DNA from: Anaeramoeba flamelloides
Taxonomy: Eukaryota > Metamonada > Anaeramoebidae
Direction: 5' to 3'
Length of the DNA stretch: 64,000 nt
NCBI GenBank assembly: GCA_027625915.1
Contig: JANTQA010000070.1
Location: 11,041,001-11,105,000 of the forward strand
Position numbers and translations under genes: made by a program. Shown here in pieces: positions 54,701 through 63,906 of this stretch. The notes under the pieces were generated by a model, which saw only the letters and a list, made by a program, of their open reading frames with translations, was not told where the DNA came from and did no database searches. The stretch's first letter is position 1, and the number at the start of each line of letters is the position of its first letter.

Positions 54701-57310
54701 TCCTTTGGTTCCTTTAGTTTTTGGCATGGCAAACAAATTTATAAAATAATTTACATTAATGTGGATCTTCAATTTCCTAAATTGCAAAAATCTCGATTTT
54801 TTACAATTTAAAAGCAATGATCGAAAAAAGCACAATCAAGTTTCTAGGGTTTCTGTGATTTCTGGGATTTCTTTTCTTGAGAAATTTTATTTTTTGTCTT
54901 TGTTTTTACAAAAAAATAACTCTTGGATGATGTAAGATAAATTGAAATTTTTCTTTGATCATATGATAGAAATTGAATTTTCTCTTGCTTAAAAGAGAAT
55001 TTTATAATAGACAATTAATTTCTATGTATTATAATTTTTAATGGTAGGCTTGTGTGAGATGTAAAATGGTGAAAATACAATTTCTATTTCTTATAACTTT
55101 TCACGGGAGGATTCGAACGGTTGAAAGAGTTTTAAAATCTGTGATACCTACACTGGTATTTGAATAATTAAAGTGAAAGAATTTTCACTTCCTTTTCCAT
55201 ATTTTTTTTCTATAAAGATAGTTCTCACAGAAATTGGTTGCAATTTGAGGCTCTGGATCTATGTTCTCAAAGAGAAATTATAAATGAAATGAAGTGAAAA
55301 AAAATCCCATTTATAATTCGAATACCAGTATAACATACTTGTCACATGTTCTAAAAAGAATATTTTCTCTGCTGGTAATATCAGAATATAAAGGGGACTA
55401 AATTTTCATGTTCATTTTTCTTTATTAAAATAGAATTTTCAATGAAATAGATTGTAATTTGTGATCTCTATTTATTTTCTTGGTTCTTTTGTATTCTTAC
55501 TTTGTTTATAATTGGGTAAACTTTTTATTGTATATGTGGTATATTGGGTAAACCAATAACCCTCAATGAAAGTCCGATTCCATTAATTGTCAAATGGATA
55601 ATCAGATGAAATTTTATGCCTTTTATTTTATCAAATACCAGTATTATTATTTTTAAAAAATCATTTTCTTTTGATGTGATTAATCAAATAAAATAGGTAC
55701 TCAAATCAAGTATTATTAGGATGTGGTGTTAACAATTCGAACAATTTTTTGTTTCTGATGTTTCGTGGAAAAGTTGGACTCATTAAACTTTTCAATTTCT
55801 TTTCTTTTGAATTTTTTTTTGAAAAAATCAATAATTACAGTGGTGTAAATAACCCATGTTGACAACCTTTAATCCATTACGAAAATTTAACTCGTGTTTT
55901 TTTTTCAGACTTGGGTATTGGAAGACCAGAATTCACTTATAGATTCTTGGTTCATATCCAAATTGACTTTAGAGGTTAGATCTTTGATTAATCGAAATGG
56001 CACAATAATATTTAATGCTTTTGTTTCAAAAATTTCATAATATTTACAAAATTTTTGAGATTCAAAGGATTTTTTTCTAAAAATTCAAAAAATGAAATTT
56101 TACTCATTTTTTTGTCAAAAAATTACATTTTAATCTTTCAATATCTTCATAATTCTTTTTTAAGATCTATTTAAAGATCCCAATTTCTTGTTTATATACT
56201 GTTGTAATACCATTGGTTTGTTTCTTTTATTTCTAGAGTCATCCAATATTTTTTGCATGAGTTAAATTTTAGTAATGGGTTAAAATAAAAAACATGGGTT
56301 AGTTACACCACAGTAAATAGGAAAAATGGAAATCAAAACTAGAAACAAACCATAAGCAATCCAACTTATTATCCACAAAGCAAACCCATAGCCAGCTTTT
56401 ACTCCTTCGCCTCTTGATCTGTGTCTCCTTTCAGTCGAAGATTTAGTTTTTTCTTGGCTGTTTAAAATTGACAATAAAGTTTTTGGTTTTTGTTCTTGTT
56501 CTTGTTCCTGTTCCTTTTCCTGTTCCTGTTGGTCTGTTGTATTTTCCTCATTTTGATTTAGATTGTTTTCTGAATCATTTTCAATTTCTCCGTCACCGAG
56601 ATTGCCTTTTTCAGACAATGCTGAAGATGATGGCAATGAGGATGATTTTTTTTTTTTTTTGTTTTTTTTTTTTTTTTGTAATTCCATTTCGTGTTCATAG
56701 TTCTGTTCTAACCGAGCTCTTGATTCGTCACGCTTTCTTTGCTTCATAATTCTTAAGAACCTGTTCAACACTTCACTTGAATATGGTAAGTCTTGTGTTT
56801 CTTCAAGATATATCTTGATCGGATAATTCTTATCTTCGGGATTAACAAAGATTTGGTTCAAGTACTCGCAACAAAACTTGACACTCCTTTCTCTGTTAGA
56901 GCGAAGAATTGAATAAAAATGCCCTCCAACAGTTTCTTCATCTTGCTTTTTGCAGGCTAATTCCTTTTTGGCAATTAAAAGTAAAAAAAAAAAAAAAAAT
57001 AAAGAAACAAAATAAGAAATTTACTTGTTTCTTGTGGAAAGAAGACTCTTTTCCAAAAAACACAAAAAGAAAAGACAGGAAACTAAAACTGTACAGTAAG
57101 TTCTTTTTTTAATATTTTAAATCCTAACTTGGAGTTTTCTGTTTGCTGTCGGAGTGATCTAATTGCTGTACTTAATGCTATATTGTGAGTTTCTAAAAGT
57201 TCGTTTTCATTCATTGGCTTTTCATCTTCATCAGAAATTTGTTCATTTAATTGTTGTTTGTAGATTTCAAAACACGAACTAAGGATTTCTTCTTGGCTTT
57301 TGTCTGTCAT
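51788..57310 (-). CDS. PIGP: PUB-like domain fused to PIG-P, GPI-GlcNAc transferase subunit P (about 401 aa)
   Basis: Exons, minus strand: 57310-57095, 57045-57025 (uncertain microexon), 56963-56351 and 52143-51788. The last two join in phase (G|GC = Gly) to give YGFALWIISWIAYG plus VYVLWALVP, then ESLGVSYYPNQYWAIAIPVY. This matches, without a gap, the PIG-P family pattern YGF...W(A)(F/L)(I/V)P...YYP.(K/Q)YWA, with two membrane segments; the soluble tail has LPLIEDIPLQTVNKLLF. PIG-P is a small ER-membrane subunit of the enzyme adding GlcNAc to phosphatidylinositol, the first step of GPI anchors. Upstream, residues about 90-160 (SVKFCCEYLNQIF, NPEDKNYPIKIY) look like a PUB domain, which binds p97/VCP in known proteins, followed by a charged Lys/Glu/Gln linker. 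That fusion is unusual. The 4.2-kb intron and first junctions are inferred; the PIG-P identity is strong. Confidence 0.72.
52417..52852. mobile_element. Inverted-repeat element T6
   Basis: Left end CATTGTGGAAAAAAAGTGAA, then (with an internal duplication) ACACGGTTTTTAATT. The right end is the complement: AATTAAAAACCGTGTTTCAC...TTCCACAATG. The inverted ends are about 45 bp and bound about 435 bp. No coding frame. It lies in the PIG-P intron. Confidence 0.75.
52920..53610 (-). repeat. Repeat R1, minus copy in PIG-P intron
   Basis: Complement of the R1 core: GGCCTGTTTCATTTGATC, AAATATTTAGATCACTTTAT and CATTCAGCAATTGG near the right end, GATC-rich block near 53115. Two overlapping minus frames here are shifted relative to those in other copies, which argues against coding. 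Confidence 0.7.
53700..54470 (+). mobile_element. LINE family 1 fragment in PIG-P intron
   Basis: Pieces parallel to 60540-60900: GTTATCTCCTTTATTCTTTG (the PLSPLLF stretch, frame-shifted), MLNDDLILL near 53868 (the catalytic FADD segment, here NDD), YKIIRNFGMNPNNDKTKKT and FYLGIF, then NTNFKKLINILQQKKYPNGL. A hairpin array interrupts at 54218-54404 and the LINE tail follows (GAGGTAATTTTG...AATTACCTC stem-loop, A tract). Confidence 0.7.
54218..54404. repeat. Hairpin-cassette array inside LINE fragment
   Basis: Two modules: a left border GTTGAGTGCCATAGAGTGCC, then TTAGAAATTAACCGAAAATT with complement, and CCAGAATTTAAAAGAATATA with complement ending TTCTGGAAAG. Confidence 0.75.
54560..55020 (+). 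repeat. Dispersed repeat, paired with 31810-32240
   Basis: The second copy of the repeat described at 31810-32240; GTGGATCTTCAATTTCC and TTTTTGTCTTTGTTTTTAC are shared. It lies inside the PIG-P intron. Confidence 0.6.
55021..56279. other. Remainder of PIG-P intron region, no gene seen
   Basis: Contains a B-box-like word (CGTTCGAATCC, minus strand, near 55105) without a tRNA fold. No other feature is supported. Confidence 0.35.
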
Positions 57311-57624
57311 TTTATTATGAAACAGAAAATAAGAAACAAGATTTTTTTAAAAAATGATCTTTCACAAACACACTTTTGATTGGACAACTATTTTACATCA
57401 GAAAGTAGGTTAGGGTTGATTGATACTAAGGAAGGTTAGTTCACTTTTCAAAAAAATATCTTTAAGAAGACTTTATTTTTTTTTTTTATGATTTTTCAAT
57501 ATCGATGAAGTGCATAAATAAACTGATATTTTTTTTGTTATATGTTTTTTAATTTATCAAATATATATATTGTCAATCAATTTGTTGACTGTCAGACCTC
57601 AAACCTGGGAATTATAAACAATCA
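57311..57624. other. Region upstream of the PIG-P gene
   Basis: Presumed promoter side of the PUB/PIG-P gene. There is no conserved block to compare with, and no clear element is seen. Confidence 0.3.
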
Positions 57625-57834
57625 GGAAATCCAATTTTTCTGATCAATTGAAAATAGTATAAAAAAGTGAAAATTTACTCCCGTTTTACAGATGAACCGA
57701 TCAATTACTGAGGAACCATTAATTTTTCTAATTGGGTTATTGATTACTCAGTAATTGATCTATTTGTCTATAAAATGGGAGTAAATTTTCAAATTTTTAA
57801 TACTATTTTCAATTGATCAGAAAAATTGGATTTC
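57625..57834. repeat. 210-bp foldback palindrome
   Basis: The left arm from GGAAATCCAATTTTTCTGAT through AAAATTTACTCCCGTTTTA to ATCAATTACTGAG is mirrored by the right arm (CTCAGTAATTGATC, TAAAATGGGAGTAAATTTT, ATCAGAAAAATTGGATTTCC). The arms are about 90 bases each with few mismatches and a short AT-rich loop. Probably a foldback MITE. No TSD was established. Confidence 0.75.
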
Positions 57835-57839
57835 CAATT

Positions 57840-58369
57840 TTTTATGATTTCCTTTTTTGGCATCAAATAAATAAACTGATATTTATATTTCTAAGAAAAA
57901 ATTCTGAACAAATAACAAAATTGAAAAAAAAAATTCAAGAATAATATTTCAACAAATAACCCTACAATTGGAATTGTTATAAACTATTTTGATATAATTC
58001 TTGATACATTTTGAATTCTTTACACTTTTTTTTAAGCAATCTTAAATAATTAAAAGAGGTTAAGCCCGTATATCAATATTTTTTAAATGTGAAAAATGAC
58101 TTGATTTATGGATATAATAAAAAGTGGTTTTTGTAACTATTTTTATAAAATAATAATAATGTCAAAAAAAAAATAATAATAAAGATAATTTTAAGTAAAT
58201 AAATTTACTTCAGCGAAAAATCTAGTAATGTAAATATATTCGAAATAAAAAAAAAATCCAAATTTCAATTATTTTTGATAATTGATCTTTCAAAAATAAA
58301 TATAGAATACGTATAATAATAGAAATTAGATACTAGCTGATATATGACATAGAGTAAAAAATCGACAAC
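57840..58369. other. AT-rich DNA, no feature seen
   Basis: No coding region or repeat recognised. Confidence 0.35.
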
Positions 58370-58963
58370 AGCTCTTTTTAAGTCAAAAGAACCCAGTTTT
58401 ATTGAAGAGATAGAACATATTCTATAAGTTTAATTCAGTATTCTTCACCAAATAAATTTTCACTTTTTAGATCTGATTATGTTTTCTAATTTAGTAAAAT
58501 TTTGTTTAATTTAGTCTAATCCTTTTTTTTTTTTTCATTTTGGCTTTTTTTTCTTTTCTTTCTTTTTTTTTGTTATTTTTAATTTTGAAGAAAGTAAATT
58601 TGAAAAAAAAAAATTGTTTGAAAATTCAAATTATCTTTAAGAAAAATAAGGTTATATATTTTCTATTAAAATTCAATTTTTAGATTAAAAAAATCTTATA
58701 GCCAACAATTTTTAATTTTCTAAAGAAATTTAGAACTTTTGTAAGAGCATTTCCAATGAAATATCCGCAATTTTTTTTTAAAAACATTTCATTTGTTTCA
58801 AAATTTAAAGTTTCTTCGCTTATTTCTTTTATGAATATCAAACATAATTCTAAAGTTTATTATTTTTCTTATTTCTAAAACAATCATGATTTATTTGTTT
58901 CTTAAAAAAAAAATTGAATTTTTCATTTTTGGTGAGGCCCCTTTGAGTAAAATGGGGTTTCAG
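58370..58963. mobile_element. Inverted-repeat DNA element T3, copy 2
   Basis: The left end AGCTCTTTTTAAGTCAAAAG, then AACCCAG, and the right end GGCCCCTTTGAGTAAAATGG match the ends of T3 at 11491-13279, and the next 60 bases (TTTTATTGAAGAGATAGAAC) match its interior. This copy lacks the T4 insertion. Confidence 0.65.
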
Positions 58964-59037
58964 ATAAAAGAACATAATTCCAAATTCTGAAAAATAGTTT
59001 GATAAAAAATAGGTGATTTATTTATTATTTTTTTTTT

Positions 59038-59050
59038 TTAATTTTTATAG

Positions 59051-59082
<32 letters not shown>

Positions 59083-59580
59083 CTTCTTATTCTTTTTAAG
59101 ATATGAACGAAAGTTTTTTTCTTCTATTTGTATTTTCTCGCCTGTTTTATTAAAATATAATAAATTCAATTCTTCAACGATTAATAATTTTTCTCTTAAA
59201 TTTTGACTAATAAAAGTATAATAATTATTTAATTTATTTTTTTTAATTCGATTTTGTAAATGGGTTTTATGTAATTCAAATGCAAATGCAAGTGGGTTGT
59301 TGTTAAATAAAATTATTTTTGAAAGATTTGTCCAATTGATTTTCCATAATATTTTTGCTGGTTTCATTCCTCGAAGTTTAATAATAATATTATAAATGGA
59401 AATATTTGAAAAGGATAAACATCGAATTTGACGTTTACCCTTTTTATTTATTTTAATCAGCAAAGAATGTGTCTGATAAATTTCTGGATTTCGGATAAAG
59501 TTTACTATTTTATTATTATATTTTAAGGATACGATTATAGGGGTTTATTTTTTAAATTAAATTAAGAAAATGAAAGAAGA
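59038..59580 (-). other. Decayed open stretch, possible LINE remnant
   Basis: A 141-codon stretch at 59038-59463 reads, for example, NPLAFAFELHKTHLQNRI and ISQNLREKLLIVEELNLLYF, followed by a lysine run from an A tract. It has no proper start in context and I recognise no family. It may be part of a retrotransposon protein or a lost gene. Confidence 0.25.
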
Positions 59581-60500
59581 AAAAAAAAAGTCTAAAAAAT
59601 GAATTAATTATTGGGTTTTTTTTTTAATCTTTTTTTGATTGTTCTTATTAATATTTTAAAAAAGAAAGGAAAATTCTCTTTGATTTGAAAAATAATTGTT
59701 ATAGACTAAATTTCATATCCTTTAAAACAGTTTTTAATCAATTAACCTTTGTCGTTTTGAAAGTGTTATATATCATTTCGGAAAGGATTGGTGCATTTTG
59801 CAAAATATTACTTTACACACAATTGAAAAAATATAACTACCCATCGACTATTTAACCATTGGTAAATCTGCTGGTGAATCAGAACAATGATAGAGAGTTA
59901 AAATAAAAAATGACAATAAAAAAAAAAATTTCTTTTGAAGAAATCCTCACTTTGAGTTATTTCTGAGCGTCTGTAGGGACAAATAACCTTGAACCTTTAA
60001 TCTTGATTTAGAAAATAGAATAAAAATAAACCCAAATATTGAATCCTTGAAGATCTAAAAAAATTGATCCTTTATTTTATTCACAAATATTTATTAAATT
60101 TATTGAAATTTAAAAGATTAAGGTAATATTCTTTATCAAATATTCAGATTATAAACAATGAAGAACTTTTACTATTATAATCAGTTTTTTGATAATATCT
60201 ATTATTTTTTTTTAATAGATTTAATTATTTGAATTTGTTTTATTTGTTTGAAAATCTTTAAAATATTGAGAAATAATTGTAAAGTCTATTTGATATATCT
60301 AATCTTTATGTTGTTAATAACTCACTGAAAAAATTAAGATTGGGTAATTAATTATTGATTATAAATAAATAAATTAAAAATTATTTCTTTAGATAATAAG
60401 TTGAATTTTCCAGGTTTTAAAAAAGTAATTTGGGAGAATTTTTAATTTGATGAATTGGTTTTTTTTCTTATATTTTTTTATTCGCCAAAAAGAAAAAAAT
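59581..60500. other. AT-rich DNA, no feature seen
   Basis: No gene or clear repeat recognised. Confidence 0.35.
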
Positions 60501-61284
60501 GATTTGAACTATTTTTTGAACAAAAAAATTATATTTTTAAAGGAGATCCATTATCCCCTTTATTATTTGGATTTATTGCTTATTTTCTCCTCGATAAACT
60601 CAAACCATTAGCGATACATGTTCAAATGTTTGCAGATATTCTGATTTGATACTAATTATGAAAGGGTCTCTGATAGAAATAAATTATCAGGTTGAAAAAA
60701 TATATAGAATTATTAGACATTTTGGTATGAATCCAAACGATGATAAAACGAAAAACACTACACAATCCAAAAGAAATTTTATATCTTGGGATTTGGTTAG
60801 ACAAAAAAGCCTCATTTAAAATTTAACCTTGATAAGGTTAAAACCAATTTCAAAAAAATAACTAATATTTTATAACAAAAGAAATTTACTAATGGATTGA
60901 AAATTCATTTTTTGAAAGCGGTCTTAAATAGTCAATTGCTATATGGATTAGAAATATTTGATTTGACAAAGCAAGATTTCAATGATATAGATGTGTTGAT
61001 TAATAAAAATGTAACAAAATTGTTATTAATCAATCCACACTCTCCTAGACTTATATATAAAACTGAAGCAAAAATAGACTCAGCAAGAATAACAATATAT
61101 AAAAGAAGATTTAAACTAATTCAAAAATTAACCTTTTTGGATTTTCATGAAATAGTTAAAAATCTGAAATACGGAGAACAGAAATTGGAAAATATTATCT
61201 GGCAATCAAACACACTAAAAGAGTTAGAATTTGAACTTGAGAAATATCGAATTAAACAACTGGAAAATAGTCCAAGTTGGAAAT

Positions 61285-61449
61285 GTCGTTAGGTTTTTTT
61301 TAATTTTTGAAATAAATTGAAAATTTCCAAAATTTTCATTTTATTTCTGAAAATAAAAAAAACCGTCGTTAACTTTTCCAGAGTTTAAAAGAATTGAGTA
61401 AAATCAAAGATTTTGCGTAATTCTTTTGAATCCTGAAAAACCTAACGAC
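61285..61449. repeat. Hairpin-cassette array, two modules, in LINE
   Basis: Bounded by GTCGTTAGG and CCTAACGAC, exact complements of each other. Module 1 is TTTTTGAAATAAATTGAAAA with complement, module 2 CCAGAGTTTAAAAGAATTGA with complement. It replaces about 60 codons of the LINE between SPSWK and CLAYE. Confidence 0.8.
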
Positions 61450-61650
61450 TGTCTAGCCTATGAAAATAAAGTAAAATCTGGATATCTGAATTAAAAAAAT
61501 TTAACATTTCTAATATTTTAAAAAATAATATTATTACTATTTTTGATATTATTAGAAAAAGAGATTCATCATATTTATTAGCCTTAGTGGATAATAAATT
61601 TATTTTTGAGTCTTTAACAAAATTCCTAAATCACAATTTGGGAATTCGGA

Positions 61651-61830
61651 CAAGTGCCGTAGAGTGCCTAGCTTTTCCAGAATTCAAAAGAATAGAGAAA
61701 AATCTTTGATTTTACTCAATTCTTTTAAACTCTGGAAAAGCTAACGCCGGTTTTTTTTTTACTTTTTGAAATAAACCGAAAATTTTTGAAATTTTCTGTT
61801 TATTTCAAAAATTAAAAAAAACCTAACGAC
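61651..61830. repeat. Hairpin-cassette array, two modules, in LINE
   Basis: Begins CAAGTGCCGTAGAGTGCCTA and ends ACCTAACGAC. Module order is the reverse of the neighbouring array: CCAGAATTCAAAAGAATAGA first, TTTTTGAAATAAACCGAAAA second. Confidence 0.8.
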
Positions 61831-61880
61831 AAATAAGAGGAATTAAAACCTCCTCCGTTAAATAATAAAAAAAAAAAAAA

Positions 61881-63496
61881 AAAAATTATATTTTTTTAAG
61901 TTTAAAATAATTATTGTAATTTTTTTGAAATGAAGTAGATTTTTTAAATTGTGTTATTTTGGAATTTAGTGGTTTTACTTTTAAGGGTCGGGTCATTTAG
62001 GTTAAAAACAATTTTCTGAAATTGTAAAAAAATTTTGTAATTTTTATGAGTGTCGAATAATCATTAAATACAAACGAACATGTGAAGTGCGATCGATCTC
62101 CAAAAATCAACAATCAAAAAAGAGGATATTTTTAGAAAAAAGTGTCAAAGAACAACCCAGAATTTCCAATTAGAATGGTTGTGATTTATCATTTTGAAAC
62201 CAACTGTGTTGATTTTGAAGTATTGTTCTTCAGCGCTTTTTGAGATCTCGGTGATTTTTTTTTTCATTTTTTTCCTTTCTCGAATGAGTTATTATTTTCT
62301 AGTAAGAATTTTACAAAATCCTTACTTTATCAAATACAGAGAGTTACTATATAACCACAAATTAGATTAAATCGAATTAAATTGATTGTATACTAAAAAA
62401 AAAACAATTTCTTTTAAATTGAAGAAATTTAGTTCTTTGGATATTTAAAAAAAGAAATAAGTAATTTCTTTTTTATTTAAAAATTGATTTTTTGGAATTC
62501 AGAATTCTTTTAAACTTTTTTTTTGATCTTTGAATTTTTTACCAAATAGAGATCCTATGATGGTTTTTTTTTGTTTATTTGAATTTTGTCAATCAAAAGA
62601 AGGGCAATTTCACAATACCCTTTTGGAGTTTCAAGTCACTCCTTGAGTAGGGGTCAAATCCACGGTAAATGAATAGACCCTTAAAGTGTATTTTTGTACA
62701 CTTCCTTTACAAATATTAAGATTTCAATCTTCTTTCAAAGAAAATTATTTTTTTTTAAATAAATTCAAAAATATGTTGAATTTTGAACTTTTAAAAAAAT
62801 GAGAAAATTGGATTCATAACTTTGAAAAAAAATAATTCATTTCTGAAAAAAGTTTTAGAAAGTTAGTTTGATTTTGTCTTAGTATCGGCTTTTTACTTTG
62901 TTTTTCAATTTCAAGATGCTGAAATTTTTTTTTGAATTTGCTATTAAATTTACTTGAAGATTTTTTTTATGTTTACTCGTCCATTAATATTTCTTGAAAT
63001 TTTGTGTCTTAAAAGTGGAACTGAATATATTATTATTTGTGTTTTGTTTTGGTTGTTAATCTATTTTCATACTATGATCAGTAAAATTTTGAAATTTGAA
63101 CACAATTTAAATTTTAGGTCTAAATCCATCAAAAGGATTTAAACTGTTTGGGTTCTAGTTCGGTGATATTTATGTTTGTTCTGATTTTACTATGCAAAAT
63201 TAAATTAATGAAGGTAGTCGAATTTCATTGTCTTGTTGAAAGGGAACAGCAATAAATTTTTTAGAATTTACTTTTTTTATACCAACGGCATTAAATGGTG
63301 TTCCTGAAGAATTGTTTAATGTCTTTTTTTAATCCCAAAGAAGCCTTAAGAAGGTTTTACAACTAAATTAAGAAAAAAAAAAAGGATTCTCTTCTTTGTG
63401 ACAAAAAACTGAAGAGGCTGTTTTTCAATGTTTAGGAATTGTGAAAATTTTTTTCACTTTTTAGCTGTTATTTTTTGTTCTAAACTGAAAAATTAA
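61881..63496. other. Intergenic DNA, fragment of a T2 end
   Basis: At 63000-63027 a piece of the T2 hairpin arm is visible (TTGTGTCTTAAAAGTGGAAC). At 62690-62715 is a small palindrome, AGTGTATTTTTGTACACTTCC-like, resembling LINE family 2 3' ends. No gene is supported. Confidence 0.35.
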
Positions 63497-63906
63497 TTAA
63501 TGTAAAGTATAAAGAAAATATTCAATTTCAAGACAACTGTTATTTGATGGTTGGAATTGTTCTAAGATTGCTTGTTTCGAATTGAAATCCCACAATTGAA
63601 AAATTGAAAAATTAAAAAACAATGAGAAAAGAAAAAAGAATAAAAAAAAAACAATGATACATTCAAATCTGAGCTGGTGATATTCACGAAGCGTTTGTGT
63701 AAAAAAATTGACAATTTCATCCCTTTTTTCTTCACTCTCGCAAAGATATTGACGATTATTCAAGTGGTTGTGGATTGATTCTGAATTTCTTCGAAACTAA
63801 AAAGAGCCAAGCAATAAAGAATTATTATTTCAAGAACGAAAAAAATAGAGAGAAATTTGTATTCAATTATAACGAATAAAGAACATACATCAAACACAAA
63901 GCTCAT
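63497..63906 (-). CDS. 3' exons of an unrecognised gene, likely continuing past the window
   Basis: Three exon pieces join in frame: 63906-63889 (or starting at 63901 if spliced), 63796-63661 and 63570-63497. The introns are 92 and 90 bases, GTATGT...TTTTTAG and GTATCA...AAACAAG. The encoded end reads SFVFD-FRRNSESIHNHLNN, RQYLCESEEKRDEIVNFFTQ, TLREYHQLRFE-SILEQF and finishes NNSCLEIEYFLYTLH. Codon use is more balanced than in surrounding DNA. The charged EEKRDEIVNFF helix recalls the C-terminal helix of PH-type folds, but this is a weak impression. A further possible exon lies at 64000-63953 (donor GTAAAT); joined to a 13-base microexon at 63901-63889 it stays in frame. Otherwise ATG at 63906 gives a 75-residue protein. 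Confidence 0.5.

Larger units (their letters stand above)
52144..56350 (-). other. 4.2-kb intron of the PIG-P gene, filled with repeats
   Basis: On the minus strand it starts GTTTGTTTCTAG and ends TTTAAACAAAAG. It contains element T6, a copy of R1, a LINE 1 fragment with a hairpin array, and a dispersed repeat, together about half its length. Without these it would be under 2.5 kb. If not removed, the upstream frame reads 23 more residues (LFLVLISIFPIYCG... ) and stops at 56280. Confidence 0.6.
60530..61880 (+). mobile_element. LINE family 1, 5'-truncated, with two hairpin insertions
   Basis: Reverse-transcriptase order is clear: GDPLSPLLFGFIAYFLLDKL at 60542, then MFADILI (the FADD site with the second D lost to a small change), FGMNPNDDKTKN, and a 131-codon open piece at 60897-61292 (KIHFLKAVLNSQLLYGLEIF, the thumb, then IYKRRFKLIQKLTFL). 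Several stops and shifts lie between. After the first hairpin array comes CLAYENK, matching the zinc-knuckle end NCSAY-NNRK at 33470. The 3' end is GAGGAATTAAAACCTCCTCC plus AATAATAAAA tail. No 5' part is present in the window. Confidence 0.8.

Noticed and set aside
55080-55160. tRNA-like B-box word CGTTCGAATCC on the minus strand
   Set aside because: The flanking bases do not form a T-arm (AACCG against CCTCC) or an acceptor stem, and no A box is at the right distance.
56468-57112. Plus-strand open stretches opposite the PUB/PIG-P exons
   Set aside because: They are antisense shadows of the exons; their Phe/Val/Pro-rich content comes from the complement of Lys/Glu/Gln codons.
59038-59463. 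141-codon minus-strand stretch as a host gene
   Set aside because: No recognisable domain, ends in an A-tract lysine run, lies in repeat-rich DNA; kept only as a low-confidence remnant.
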